Assembly (NCBI GenBank): GCA_016779225.1
Contig: JADHNZ010000016.1
Location: 1 to 57,982 of the forward strand
DNA length: 57,982 nucleotides
Direction of reading: 5' to 3'
Source: Planctomycetota bacterium
GTDB lineage: Bacteria; Planctomycetota; UBA1135; GCA-002686595
Position 1 is the first letter of the stretch. Each line of letters starts with the position of its first letter. Positions 34,617 through 43,921 of the stretch are shown here, one piece after another. The notes below the pieces were generated by a model that saw only the letters and a program-made list of their open reading frames with translations, made no database searches and was not told where the DNA came from. The translations under genes and the position numbers were made by a program.

Positions 34617-36053
34617 TTGAGCTCCGCTGCCCCCGAACGCTGTGACGCGGTCGTGATCGGCGCGGGGCCCGCGGGCCTCGCCGCCGGGATCCGGCTCGCA
34701 CAGCAGGGCCTCTCCACCGTGGTGCTCGAGCGCCACTACCTGTGGGGAGGCCTCAACTCCTTCTACAAGAAGGGTGGACGGCGGTACGACGTGGGGCTGC
34801 ATGCCCTGACGAACCACGCCGACCGCGGGGCCCGCAAGCTGCCCCTGCCGCGCGTCCTGCGCCAGCTGCGCATTCCGCTGGAGGCGCTCCAGCTCGGCGA
34901 GCAGCTCGGCTCACGCACGGTCTTCCCCGAGGCCTCCCTGCGCTTCTCGAACGACCTCGACCTGCTGCGCTCCGAGGTGCGCGCCGGATTCCCCGCGGCG
35001 GCCGATGCCTTCGACGCCCTGTGCGACGAGCTGGCCGCGCTGCCGCACGCGGTCGAGGCGGGGCCCCAGAGCGTCCGCGCTCACCTGCTCGAGCGCCTCG
35101 GCGACCGGCTGCTGGTGGACCTCGTGCTGCACCCGCTCCTGTGGTACGGCTCCCCCACGCCGAGCGATGTCTCGTGGCCCCTGTTCGTCGTGCTCTGGAA
35201 GAGCATCTACGAGGAGGGCTTCGCACGGCCGCGCGGCGGCGTGCGGCCCGTGCTCGAGCTCTTGAACGGGCGCCTGCGCGAGGAGGGGGGCGAGCTGCGG
35301 CTGCGCACGGGCGTGTCGGAGATCCTGCACGACGGCGGGCGCGTGCGCGGCGTGCGCACCGACGGGGGCGCGGAGCTGGAGGCCCAGCTGGTGCTCTCGA
35401 GCGCGGGGTGGCCCGAGACCCTGCGGATGCTGGGGCCGGAGTTCACGGACCACGCACGCTCCGCCCCGATCGGCGAGCTGACCTTCGTCGAGGCGTGCAT
35501 GCACCTCGACCGCCCGGCTCCGGAGCTGGGCTTCCAGGACACCATCACCTTCTGGAACCACGCCGACGAGGCCCTCTACCGCTCGACCGGCGCGGAGCCC
35601 TACGACGCTCGGAGCGGGGTGCTGTGCTGCCCAGAGAACTACGCCGGCCAGGAGCCCGAGACCGAGGGCGTTGTGCGCACGACGATCCTCTCGAGCGCAG
35701 CGCCCTGGCGGGACCTCGAGCCTGAGGCCTATGCGGCCACCAAGGCCGCCGCGGTGGACGCCGCCTGGGAGGAGGTCCGGCGGTTCGCTCCCGACGCCCG
35801 CCCCCACGCCGTCGCCCTGGACGCGTTCACCCCGCGCACGATCACGCGCTTCACGGGGCGCCTGGACGGAGCCGTCTACGGCTGCCCCCAGAAGGTTGCT
35901 CCCGACGCTGCCGGCCTAACGGGCCTCCAGATCCTGGGCACGGACAACGGCTACCTCGGCATCGTCGGCGCCCTCGTGGGCGGCGCGCAGGTCGCCACCC
36001 TCTCCGGCGCATCCATCACCCCCCGGGCGCTCGAACCCGCTCCTGAGGCATGA
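34617..36053 (+). CDS. CrtI-like FAD-dependent oxidoreductase, first of a pair
   Basis: A 478-aa flavoenzyme of the phytoene desaturase/isomerase superfamily, starting at TTG 34617. The dinucleotide-binding motif is VVIGAGPAGLAAGIRL (~12-27) with VVLERH after it. The family element YLWGGLNSFYKKGGRRYDVGLHAL follows directly. The C-terminal FAD-binding part has QILGTDNGYLGIVGALVGGA. No membrane segment is seen. Relatives desaturate or isomerise polyene or saturate lipid chains. Placement between an acyl carrier gene and a paralogous flavoenzyme suggests a fatty acyl chain, not a carotenoid, as substrate. It overlaps the next gene by ATGA, supporting a complex of the two. Confidence 0.8.
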   Translation: MSSAAPERCDAVVIGAGPAGLAAGIRLAQQGLSTVVLERHYLWGGLNSFYKKGGRRYDVGLHALTNHADRGARKLPLPRVLRQLRIPLEALQLGEQLGSRTVFPEASLRFSNDLDLLRSEVRAGFPAAADAFDALCDELAALPHAVEAGPQSVRAHLLERLGDRLLVDLVLHPLLWYGSPTPSDVSWPLFVVLWKSIYEEGFARPRGGVRPVLELLNGRLREEGGELRLRTGVSEILHDGGRVRGVRTDGGAELEAQLVLSSAGWPETLRMLGPEFTDHARSAPIGELTFVEACMHLDRPAPELGFQDTITFWNHADEALYRSTGAEPYDARSGVLCCPENYAGQEPETEGVVRTTILSSAAPWRDLEPEAYAATKAAAVDAAWEEVRRFAPDARPHAVALDAFTPRTITRFTGRLDGAVYGCPQKVAPDAAGLTGLQILGTDNGYLGIVGALVGGAQVATLSGASITPRALEPAPEA

Positions 36054-37528
36054 CTCGCGAGACCCGCTTCTTCACCGGCAGCCGCGACGGCAAGCGGCCC
36101 ACGGCCCGCGACCCGCTGGCGGGCGCGGCCGACCGCTACGACGTGGTGGTGATCGGCTCGGGCCTCGCGGGCCTGACCGCGGCCAACATCCTGGGCCGCG
36201 CCGGGCACCGGGTGTGCGTGCTGGAGCAGCACTACAACTTTGGGGGGATGGCCACCTGGTTCAAGCGGCGCGGGGGGCATGTGTTCGACATCTCCCTGCA
36301 CGGCTTCCCGTGGGGCATGCACAAGACCGTGCGCCGCTACTGGGGACCCGAGGTCGCCAGCCGCATCGTTCAGCTGGACGGCATCCGCTTCGACAACCCC
36401 CAGTTCTCCTTCGACACCGCCTTCACGCGCGACGACTTCACGAACAAGCTCGTGGAGGTCCTGGGCTGCGACCGCCAGCAGGTCGAGGCGTTCTACGCCG
36501 ACCTCGCGGCGATGAACTACTACGACCAGGACACCCGGACCACGGGCGATGTGCTCGAGGCCTACTTCCCTGGGCGCAACGATGTGCACAGGCTCCTGCT
36601 CGAGCCGATCTCGTACGCCAATGGCGCCCACAAGGACGACCCCGCAATCTCGTACGGGATCGTCTTCTCGAACTTCATGTCCAAGGGCGTGTTCACCTTC
36701 ACGGGCGGCACGGACCTCCTGGTCAGCGACATGAAGCGCATCCTGCAGAGCAACGGCGTGGACCTGTTCAACCGAGTCCAGGTCGAGCAGATCCTCGTGG
36801 AGGGCGGACGCGTGCGCGGTGTCCTGGCCGAGGGCCGCGAGATCTCCGCAGAGGTGGTCATCTCCAACGCGGGCCTGCACCCCACGGCGCTGAGCCTGCT
36901 CCCGGACGGCGCGCTGGACCCTGCGTTCCTCGAGGGCGTGCGCGCCGTGCGCCCCAACTGCTCCTCCACCCAGGTCTACATGGGGCTGCCCGAGGGTGAG
37001 GACCTGCCCTGGATCGCGGACCTGTTCTTCACCAGCACGCGAGAGACCTTCGACAGCCACGCCCTGTGCGACCTGCATGGGGAGAGTCGGACCTACAGCT
37101 TCTACTACCCCAAGGTCCGGCCGGGCGCGGAGCGCTGCTCGGTCGTGGCGTCCATGAACGCCCGCTGGGAGGACTGGAGCAGCCTGGATGAGGGCGCCTA
37201 CGAGGCCACCAAGGACCGGCTCGTGGCCGAGACCCTCGAGGACCTCGAGCGCCGCGTCCCCGGCCTGACGAGCCGCTTCACCCATGTCGAGGCCGCCACG
37301 CCCCGGACCTTCGGCTTCTACACCCAGCACCTGCGCGGGGCCTCGTTCGGCACGAAGTTCGAGGGCCTGCGCTACTCCATGGAGCTGCCGAACCAGGTCG
37401 AGGGCCTGTACCACTCGGGCTCCGTGGGGATCATCATGAGCGGCTGGCTCGGGGCGGCCAACTACGGCGCCATCACTGCGAACAAGGTCGACGGACACCT
37501 GGCGACCCTCCTGAACGAGGCGCCCTGA
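36050..37528 (+). CDS. CrtI-like FAD-dependent oxidoreductase, second of a pair
   Basis: A 492-aa paralogue of the preceding enzyme. A ~25-residue hydrophilic N-terminal extension precedes VVVIGSGLAGLTAANILGRAG (FAD site). YNFGGMATWFKRRGGHVFDISLHGF aligns with the matching segment of the first enzyme. The C-terminal part ends GLYHSGSVGIIMSGWLGAANYG, as in CrtI-type proteins. The sequences are clearly divergent outside these motifs, so the two enzymes probably act on different bonds or as a heterodimer. No carotenoid synthesis gene (crtB, crtE) is present in the window. Function in making unsaturated or otherwise modified acyl chains is an inference from context. Confidence 0.8.
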   Translation: MTRETRFFTGSRDGKRPTARDPLAGAADRYDVVVIGSGLAGLTAANILGRAGHRVCVLEQHYNFGGMATWFKRRGGHVFDISLHGFPWGMHKTVRRYWGPEVASRIVQLDGIRFDNPQFSFDTAFTRDDFTNKLVEVLGCDRQQVEAFYADLAAMNYYDQDTRTTGDVLEAYFPGRNDVHRLLLEPISYANGAHKDDPAISYGIVFSNFMSKGVFTFTGGTDLLVSDMKRILQSNGVDLFNRVQVEQILVEGGRVRGVLAEGREISAEVVISNAGLHPTALSLLPDGALDPAFLEGVRAVRPNCSSTQVYMGLPEGEDLPWIADLFFTSTRETFDSHALCDLHGESRTYSFYYPKVRPGAERCSVVASMNARWEDWSSLDEGAYEATKDRLVAETLEDLERRVPGLTSRFTHVEAATPRTFGFYTQHLRGASFGTKFEGLRYSMELPNQVEGLYHSGSVGIIMSGWLGAANYGAITANKVDGHLATLLNEAP

Positions 37529-37544
37529 GGCGCCGCTCCCCCCC

Positions 37545-38276
37545 ATGGACTTCCAAGACCAACGCGTCGTCGTCACCGGCGGCACCCGCGGCCTGGGCCG
37601 CGCCGCCACGCTCGCCTTCCTCGAGGCGGGAGCCACCGTCCACGCCACCTACCGCGGGAACGACGCGGCTGCCGAGGCGCTCAAGGCCGACGCGGGCGCA
37701 GCGGCCGACCGACTCGTGGTCCATCGCTGCGATGTGGCGGACGCCGAGCAGGTGGCTGCCCTCTGGGAGGCCCTGGGCGAGGCCCCGGTCGAGGTCCTGG
37801 TGAACAACGCGGGCATCCGCAGGGACGCCATCCTGCCCCTCATGGAGCAGGACGCCTGGGACGCCGTCATCGCCACGAACCTCACGGGCGGCTACCTCAT
37901 GACCCGCCAGGCGGTGAAGAACATGATGGGTCAGCGCTACGGCCGCGTGATCTTCGTCACCTCCCCGGCCGGGCATGTGGGCTTCCAGGGGCAGACCAAC
38001 TACGGTGCCTCCAAGGCCGGCCAGGTCGGCATGGCCCGCAGCCTGTGCAAGGAGGTCGCGGCCCGCGGGATCACCGTGAACTGCGTCAGCCCGGGCTTCA
38101 TCGACACCGAGCTGATTGGCGACCTGCCCGACGACCTGCGCAAGGAGTACCGCAAGAGCGTCCCCAGCCGGCGCTTCGGCAAGCCCGAGGAGGTCGCCGC
38201 GGCGATCCTGTTCCTCGCCTCGCGCGAGGCGGCCTATGTGAACGGCGCGACCCTGGAGGTCACCGGTGGGCTCTGA
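37545..38276 (+). CDS. fabG: 3-oxoacyl-ACP reductase (FabG-like SDR)
   Basis: A 243-aa short-chain dehydrogenase for the first reduction of the elongation cycle. It has the cofactor site TGGTRGLGRA, VNNAG, and the catalytic tetrad with Ser140, Tyr153 and Lys157 in VTSPAGHVG and NYGASKAGQ. PGFIDTEL follows. YRGND after strand 2, without an acidic residue, fits NADPH use as in FabG. Start ATG 37545 is 16 bp after the second flavoenzyme. Its 3' end overlaps the dehydratase by 11 bp. The local context makes a cluster-specific role more likely than the housekeeping one. Confidence 0.9.
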   Translation: MDFQDQRVVVTGGTRGLGRAATLAFLEAGATVHATYRGNDAAAEALKADAGAAADRLVVHRCDVADAEQVAALWEALGEAPVEVLVNNAGIRRDAILPLMEQDAWDAVIATNLTGGYLMTRQAVKNMMGQRYGRVIFVTSPAGHVGFQGQTNYGASKAGQVGMARSLCKEVAARGITVNCVSPGFIDTELIGDLPDDLRKEYRKSVPSRRFGKPEEVAAAILFLASREAAYVNGATLEVTGGL

Positions 38277-38721
38277 GTCCGGCGCCCTCCCGGCTCCCGC
38301 CGAGGTCCTGCCCCACGCCGAGCCGTTCCTCCTGGTGAGCAGGGTCCTCGCGGCCTCGCCCGGCGAGGTGACCACGGCCTGGGACATCCCCGAGGACCTG
38401 GACATCCTGCGGGGCCACTTCCCCGGCAACCCCGTTGTGCCGGGCGTCTACCTGTCGGAGCACGCCTTCCAGAGCGCGGCCATCGCGATCTACATGGGTG
38501 ACGACGACCGGGACGGCCCCGGGACCCCGGTCCTCACGCGCATCGAGGACGCCCGCTTCAAGGTGATCGTGCGCCCGGGCGACACCGTGGAGACGACGGC
38601 GCGCGTGGACGAGGTCCTCTCCAATGCGCGCTGGTGCTCGGCCACGGTTCGCGTCGGCGGGAAGGTCGCCGTACGCCTACGCTTCGTCCTGGCGGTCGCA
38701 GACGCGGAGGCCCCCGCGTGA
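38266..38721 (+). CDS. FabZ/FabA-type 3-hydroxyacyl-ACP dehydratase
   Basis: A 151-aa hot-dog-fold dehydratase. It shows LPHAEPFLLVSRVL (FabZ has LPHRYPFLLVD), then GHFPGNPVVPGVYLSEHAFQ with His51 and Glu65, the catalytic pair at the standard 14-residue spacing. It removes water from 3-hydroxyacyl-ACP to give the trans-2-enoyl product, and a FabA-type isomerase function is not excluded. The GTG start lies within the 3' end of fabG, and the stop overlaps the start of the enoyl reductase as GTGA. This tight packing shows co-translation of the three elongation-cycle enzymes. Confidence 0.88.
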   Translation: MGSESGALPAPAEVLPHAEPFLLVSRVLAASPGEVTTAWDIPEDLDILRGHFPGNPVVPGVYLSEHAFQSAAIAIYMGDDDRDGPGTPVLTRIEDARFKVIVRPGDTVETTARVDEVLSNARWCSATVRVGGKVAVRLRFVLAVADAEAPA

Positions 38722-39518
38722 GCGACTGGCTGGGGCTGGCGGGCAAGCGCGTGCTCGTGACCGGGCTCTCGAACAAGCGCAGCGTGGCGGCCCACATCGG
38801 GCTGCAGCTGCGGGAGGCCGGCGCGCAGCCGGTCTGGATGGTCCGCACCGCGGAGCGACGAGAGGAGGTCGCTCGCCTCACGGGGGACGACCCCGTGCTG
38901 GTCTGCGATGTGCGCGAGGAGGAGCAGATCCAGGCCCTCGCGGCGCAGGTGCGCGCCCTTGGCCCCCTCGACGGGCTCGTGCACTCGATCGCCTTCGCCC
39001 GCTACGAGGGCGGCGCGAAGCCCTTCCACCAGACCCCGCGTGCCCACTTCCTCGAGGCGGTGGAGGTCTCCTGCTACTCGCTCATGGCCCTCTGCGGAGC
39101 GCTCGAGGGCCAGCTGCGCGAGGGCGCCTCGGTGGTGACGATCTCCATCTCCACCACGACGATGGCCTCGGAGTCCTATGGCTACATGGCCCCTGCCAAG
39201 GCCGCGCTCGACTCGGCCGTGGCCTTCCTGTCCAAGTCCCTCGCGCCGCGCGGCGTGCGGGTGAACGCCGTCCGAGCGGGCCTGCTCAAGACGCGCTCCT
39301 CCGCGGGGATCCCGGGCTACGCGGACGCATGGCTCTTCGCCGAGCAGGCCACCGTGCGCAAGCGAGGACTGGGCACCGACGAGGTTGCCTCCACGGCCCT
39401 GTTCCTGCTCAGCCCGCGCTCCTCCGGCGTCCTGGGCCAGGGCCTCGTGGTGGACGCGGGCATGGGCTCGAACTACTTCGACCGCGAGATCCTCACCCGC
39501 GCCACGCGCCCCGACTGA
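38718..39518 (+). CDS. FabI-like enoyl-ACP reductase
   Basis: A 266-aa SDR of the FabI type. It has LVTGLSNKRSVAAHIG, as in FabI (GLxxxxSIAxxI), LDGLVHSIAFARYEG, and the Tyr-x6-Lys pair Tyr154/Lys161 in SYGYMAPAK (E. coli Tyr156/Lys163). It would saturate the trans-2 double bond and close the elongation cycle. FabI enzymes have an SIAFA segment and this one matches it well, so it is not another FabG. The pathway therefore has a complete reducing cycle, yet also includes two FAD enzymes that may reintroduce unsaturation later. The GTG start overlaps the dehydratase stop. It is the last gene of the cluster. Confidence 0.85.
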   Translation: MSDWLGLAGKRVLVTGLSNKRSVAAHIGLQLREAGAQPVWMVRTAERREEVARLTGDDPVLVCDVREEEQIQALAAQVRALGPLDGLVHSIAFARYEGGAKPFHQTPRAHFLEAVEVSCYSLMALCGALEGQLREGASVVTISISTTTMASESYGYMAPAKAALDSAVAFLSKSLAPRGVRVNAVRAGLLKTRSSAGIPGYADAWLFAEQATVRKRGLGTDEVASTALFLLSPRSSGVLGQGLVVDAGMGSNYFDREILTRATRPD

Positions 39519-39597
39519 CGGCTGGCCATCTGGGCGAGGACCGACGCGCCGGGCTGAGCGCCTTGACCCTCCAGGGCGGGGCGGCTGGGATGCACCC

Positions 39598-41481
39598 ATG
39601 CGCAGCGCCTGGACCGTCCTCTCCCTCGCCGCCCTGGCCGCTCACGCCGCGGCGCTCCCTTCCCACGACGGGCCGGATCCCCTGGCCGCCTGGGACCTCA
39701 CGGGCCAGCGTGTCGCGGGGAGCCATCTCGAGGCCCGCCTGGGACCCGCGGGACGCATCGAGGGCAGCCTGCGCCCCGTACGCCTGGAGGAGTTCGAGGC
39801 CCTGCACTTCGACGGCGCGTCGCGGGTGGTGCTGGCCGACGATCTCAGCGCGGTGCGGGGGATCCTGCCCAGCCGCCACCTGACGGTCGAGGCCTGGGTC
39901 GCGGTCGAGCGTCCCCAGGCGTGGGGCGCGGTGCTGGGCGTGGTGCAGGACAACGGCAACGCGGAGGCCGGCTGGGTCGTGGGGCACGACGACCGGGTCT
40001 TCACCTTCGGGCTGGCGAGCGCGGGCGCGGACGACGGGGACGGGAGCATGACCTACCTCAAGGGTGCCACTCCCTTCGAGACCGGGCGCCTGCACCATGT
40101 GGTCGCGACCTATGACGGCCAGGAGATGCGCCTGTTCGTGGACGGCAAGCTGGACGCGACCAGCAGGGCCCAGTCTGGGGACCTGCTCTACCCTGCGGCG
40201 GCTCCAGTGACCCTGGGGGCCTACGCCGACCAGGACGAGGACCACCGCTTCGGCGGGCGGATCGCCAGCGTGGCGCTCTACGACCTGTGCGCGGGCGAGG
40301 CCTGGGTCGCGGAGAGCTTCGAGCACGGACGCGCCCTGCGGGCGCTGCCGCCCTGGTACGCGGACGCGGAGACCTTCGAGCTGGTGCTCGGCCCCTACCT
40401 GCAGTTCGGGACCGGCACGGGCATGACGATCATGTGGGAGACGACGCGCCACGCCACCACGCGCGTGGCCTGGGGCGACCGGGTCCTTGGAGCCGAGGAG
40501 GAGCCTCCCCGCTTCGAGCACGAGGCCGAGGGCGAGCCCAGCCGCATCCACGAGGTGCGACTCGAGGGCCTCCAGCCGGGCGGGGTCTACTACTACCGAG
40601 TCGAGTCCACCGACGCCGCGGGCAACCTCCTGCAGGGTCCCGTGCGCTCGTTCCAGACGGCGGTCCCTCCGGGGACGCCCGTGTCCTTCGCGGTGATGAG
40701 CGACACCCAGGGCAACCCGGAGGTGTCCCTGGCCCTCGCCAACCTGGCCTGGGCCCAGCGCCCGCAGTTCCTGGTCCACGCGGGCGACCTCGTCTCCACC
40801 GGCAAGGACCTCTCCCACTGGACCCAGCACTTCTTCCCGGGGATGGGCGAGCTCATCCAGCGCGTGCCCTTCTATCCCGTGCTCGGCAACCACGAGCAGG
40901 ACGCACGCTTCTACTACGACTATGTCTCCCTGCCGGACCCGGAGTTCCACTACGAGTTCACCTGGGGCGATGTGCACTTCCTGATGCTCGACTCGAACCG
41001 CGAGGTGGGCCCAGGCTCGCGGCAGCACGCCTGGCTGGAGGAGCGGCTCGCGGCCTCCGCGTCCCTCTGGAAGGTCGTGGCGTTCCACCACCCGCCCTTC
41101 AGCTCCGACGAGAACGACTACGGGGATCGCTGGCGTGGACCCGGGACCGCCGGAGACCTGCGCACGCGCGCCCTGGTGCCGCTGTTCGACCGCTACGGGG
41201 TGGACCTGGTGTGGAACGGACACATCCACTCGTACGAGCGCACCTGGCCCCTGGTGGACGGGCGCCCGGTGGACGAGGGCGGCACGACCTACCTCGTCAC
41301 GGGGGGCGGAGGGGGCGGCCTGGAGACGGCGGGCCCCGTGCGGCCGCCCTTCCAGAACAATGTGCGCCACGGGCACCACTACTGCATGGTCGCCGTGAAC
41401 GGCCGCACGCTGGAGTTCAAGGCCTTCGGCCTGGACGGCGAGCTGTTCGATCTCACGCGCATCGAGAAGCGCGGTCGCTGA
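39598..41481 (+). CDS. secreted LamG-like/purple-acid-phosphatase-like metallophosphoesterase
   Basis: A 627-aa exported protein with a cleavable signal (VLSLAALAAHAAAL). Residues ~25-245 form a concanavalin/LamG-like domain with HFDGASRVVLAD, LTVEAWVAV and RLHHVVATYDGQEMRLFVDG. A fibronectin-like domain (~255-360, ending VYYYRVESTDAAGN) is of the kind that precedes purple acid phosphatases. The catalytic domain has MSDTQ, VHAGDLVSTG, PVLGNHEQDARF, AFHHPPFS and WNGHIHSYERT. These are the metal-binding residues of dinuclear phosphoesterases. It probably releases phosphate outside the cytoplasm. A weak TAGCTT-like box follows for the next gene. Confidence 0.85.
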   Translation: MRSAWTVLSLAALAAHAAALPSHDGPDPLAAWDLTGQRVAGSHLEARLGPAGRIEGSLRPVRLEEFEALHFDGASRVVLADDLSAVRGILPSRHLTVEAWVAVERPQAWGAVLGVVQDNGNAEAGWVVGHDDRVFTFGLASAGADDGDGSMTYLKGATPFETGRLHHVVATYDGQEMRLFVDGKLDATSRAQSGDLLYPAAAPVTLGAYADQDEDHRFGGRIASVALYDLCAGEAWVAESFEHGRALRALPPWYADAETFELVLGPYLQFGTGTGMTIMWETTRHATTRVAWGDRVLGAEEEPPRFEHEAEGEPSRIHEVRLEGLQPGGVYYYRVESTDAAGNLLQGPVRSFQTAVPPGTPVSFAVMSDTQGNPEVSLALANLAWAQRPQFLVHAGDLVSTGKDLSHWTQHFFPGMGELIQRVPFYPVLGNHEQDARFYYDYVSLPDPEFHYEFTWGDVHFLMLDSNREVGPGSRQHAWLEERLAASASLWKVVAFHHPPFSSDENDYGDRWRGPGTAGDLRTRALVPLFDRYGVDLVWNGHIHSYERTWPLVDGRPVDEGGTTYLVTGGGGGGLETAGPVRPPFQNNVRHGHHYCMVAVNGRTLEFKAFGLDGELFDLTRIEKRGR

Positions 41482-41551
41482 GGAGGGCGCCGCTGGATTC
41501 GGCGCGGGCGGGTCCCTAGCTTCGGTTCGGGGCCGCCGCCCCGACCGCACC

Positions 41552-43921
41552 ATGCGCCTCCCGCACTCCCCCAGCGCCACTCCCCTGCTCCGACGAGCGC
41601 TCCCCTGGGCCCTCGGCTCCGCCCTGCTCCTGTCGAGCTGCGGTGGCGGTGGAGGCGCTGGCCTCGACGAGCCCACGGGCCCCGGGGACACCGCGCCGGG
41701 TCAGCTGCTCACCGTAGGCCCCGGTCCCCACCCGCGCATCGACCTGCCCGGGCGGATCTCGGTGCTCCTGCAGGTGCTCACCGAGGACGGGCGCCCGGTC
41801 GCGGGGCTCGAGGCCACGGACTTTCGGCTCGAGGAGGACGGTGCCGCGGTCAGCCTGACCGAGAGCGCCCAGCGCCTGCTCCCCAAGCCGCGGGTGTACC
41901 AGGCCTACGCCCACCTGCTGCTCGACCGCTCGGGCAGCGTGAGTGGCACCTCCGAGGGCCTCGAGGCCGAGCGCGCTGCCGCCCACGCCTTCGTGGACGC
42001 GGCCCTGGCCGAGCCCTCGGTCGCGCTGGCCGTCTCCTGGTTCGCAGGCGACCCGGGGCTGATCCCTGGATCCGTCCCCGGCTCCGGGGCCCCCCTGGGG
42101 TTCACCTCGGACGCGACGGCCCTGCACGCTGCGATCGACAGCGACGAGGTCGTGGTCACCTCCACCTCGACCAACCTCTACGGCGCCTTCGTCGCAGGCC
42201 TCGACCTCCTGGCCGACGCCGCCGCAGACGCAGAGGAGGCGGACCTCGAGTTCTTCTCCCTGAGCCAGGTGACCTTCACGGACGGCACGGACCAGGCCGG
42301 GCTGGTCTCCCAGGCCCAGGCCCTCGCGAGCCTCGAGGCGGGCGTCACCGTGTCCGACGGGACGCGCCCGGTCTCCTCCTACACGATTGGACTCGGCGCC
42401 GAGATCGACCCGACCGCCCTCGGGCTGCTGGGCCCTGACGGCTTCGTGCAGGCCGCGAACCTGCCCGACCTCACGCCGGGCTTCGTGGATGTGGCGAGCG
42501 AGGTCCGCGACCTCGCCAACAGCTTCTACCTGATCGGCTACCTCTCTCCGAAGCTCGCTGGCACCCACGACCTGACCGTCACCGCGCTCTCCGACGGAGG
42601 AAGCGCGTCCCTCGACCTCGTCTTCTCCGCCGACCAGTTCTCCGGGGGCGGGGGCTTCCTCGACTCGCGCGGGGCCGAGGACCTGGGGCTCGATCCAGCG
42701 CTCCCTGGCGCGGTGGACGGCCTGCTCGCGGAGGCCGAGGGTGCCGCGACCGTAGCGCTCGCGAGCGAGAGCGCAGGCGGCGCCTCGCGCTCGCTCCGCT
42801 TCCGAGGCTGGGCTGAGGACCTCGCGCCCGCGGACCGCTACGGCTCGACGAGCGGGCTCCTCGTCACCGCGGTCGACGGGGATGACCACCTCACCTGCAC
42901 GGGCCTCGCGCGCACGAGCGCGGGTCTCCTGGCCCTCGTCACGACCCGCAACGGCCCCGCGGACCCGAGCCCGCGGATCGCCCTCCTGCGCATCGCCGAC
43001 GACGGGACGCTGGAGGTCGCCGGACCCCTGGCCGATCCAGACACGGGACTCGCGCGCGCGCTGGCCCTGTGTGCGGAGGAGGAGGCGGCGTTCGTCCTCG
43101 GCGAGGTGGACGCCGAGGGCGTCTCGCTCTGGCGCGTGCTGAGCCAGCCCTTCGCCTTCGACGCTGCGTTCGGTGGAGCCGGCCGGGCGACCTGGGCAGC
43201 CGAGCCCACGGCCTCCGGCATCGATGTCGCCCTCGCCGAGGCGGGCTCGCCAGTCGTCCTGGCCACCCTGCCGAGCGGCGGCGTACGCCTGGTGCGCTTC
43301 GACTCCGCAGGCGCGCTCGTCTCCGCGTTCGGCGTGGGCGGCGTGGCAAGCGCCCCCGCCCTCGGCCTGTCCGCTGAGGCCCCGAAGGCCCTGGCTCTCG
43401 ATCCCCAGGGACGAGTGGTCGTCGTCGGCTCGGTGGGCAGCCCGGCGCAGCCCGCAGCCTGGCGCTTCCAGTTCGATGGCTCGCCCGACACCGACTTCCG
43501 CGGTATGACCGGCCAGCCCCAGTTCGGCACCGGCCTGGTGCTGCTGCCCCCGGTCTACCTGCAGGGCGATACGGCGCCCTTTGCCCAGGGCGCCTCCCTC
43601 GCCCGCGTGGCCGCGCGCACCGACGGGAGCCTCCTCGCGGCGGGAGCGCGCCCGAACGGCGAGGGCCACACCGACGCCGTGTGGCTGCGCCTGCAGGCGA
43701 ACGGGGCCCTGCCCCCGACGGGCCCCAGCCCCCCGGGCTGGAACGGGGTCGGCTTCCTGATCGAGGACGGCACCCTCGGCGACGACTTCCACGAGGAGGT
43801 CCGCCACCTCGCGATCCGCAGCGACGGCTGGATCCTGACCGGTGGGCGCAGCGCGCCCAGCCCTTCGGCCGCGGGCCCCGTGGTCTGGATCGACGGGGAC
43901 GCGCGGCGGGTCCTGGACTAG
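41552..43921 (+). CDS. VWA-domain lipoprotein
   Basis: A 789-aa exported lipoprotein with the lipobox ALLLSSC followed by a Gly-rich linker. A ~50-residue beta unit of the type ISVLLQVLTEDGRPVAGLEATDFRL lies before the von Willebrand A domain. The VWA domain begins with the MIDAS motif LLDRSGSVSG (DxSxS) near residue 130. The C-terminal ~400 residues are repeated beta units with patterns such as PSRIALLRIADDGTLE and PAAWRFQFDGSPDTDF that resemble delta-60-type or propeller repeats. VWA proteins bind metal-dependent partners. Its role is unknown. TAGCTT at 41517-41522 may be its -10 box. The stop overlaps that of the opposing glycosyltransferase by four bases. Confidence 0.75.
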   Translation: MRLPHSPSATPLLRRALPWALGSALLLSSCGGGGGAGLDEPTGPGDTAPGQLLTVGPGPHPRIDLPGRISVLLQVLTEDGRPVAGLEATDFRLEEDGAAVSLTESAQRLLPKPRVYQAYAHLLLDRSGSVSGTSEGLEAERAAAHAFVDAALAEPSVALAVSWFAGDPGLIPGSVPGSGAPLGFTSDATALHAAIDSDEVVVTSTSTNLYGAFVAGLDLLADAAADAEEADLEFFSLSQVTFTDGTDQAGLVSQAQALASLEAGVTVSDGTRPVSSYTIGLGAEIDPTALGLLGPDGFVQAANLPDLTPGFVDVASEVRDLANSFYLIGYLSPKLAGTHDLTVTALSDGGSASLDLVFSADQFSGGGGFLDSRGAEDLGLDPALPGAVDGLLAEAEGAATVALASESAGGASRSLRFRGWAEDLAPADRYGSTSGLLVTAVDGDDHLTCTGLARTSAGLLALVTTRNGPADPSPRIALLRIADDGTLEVAGPLADPDTGLARALALCAEEEAAFVLGEVDAEGVSLWRVLSQPFAFDAAFGGAGRATWAAEPTASGIDVALAEAGSPVVLATLPSGGVRLVRFDSAGALVSAFGVGGVASAPALGLSAEAPKALALDPQGRVVVVGSVGSPAQPAAWRFQFDGSPDTDFRGMTGQPQFGTGLVLLPPVYLQGDTAPFAQGASLARVAARTDGSLLAAGARPNGEGHTDAVWLRLQANGALPPTGPSPPGWNGVGFLIEDGTLGDDFHEEVRHLAIRSDGWILTGGRSAPSPSAAGPVVWIDGDARRVLD

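Noticed and set aside
34617-37528. Carotenoid biosynthesis operon
   Set aside because: The flavoenzymes are CrtI-like, but no phytoene synthase or prenyl transferase is present and all neighbours are fatty acid genes.
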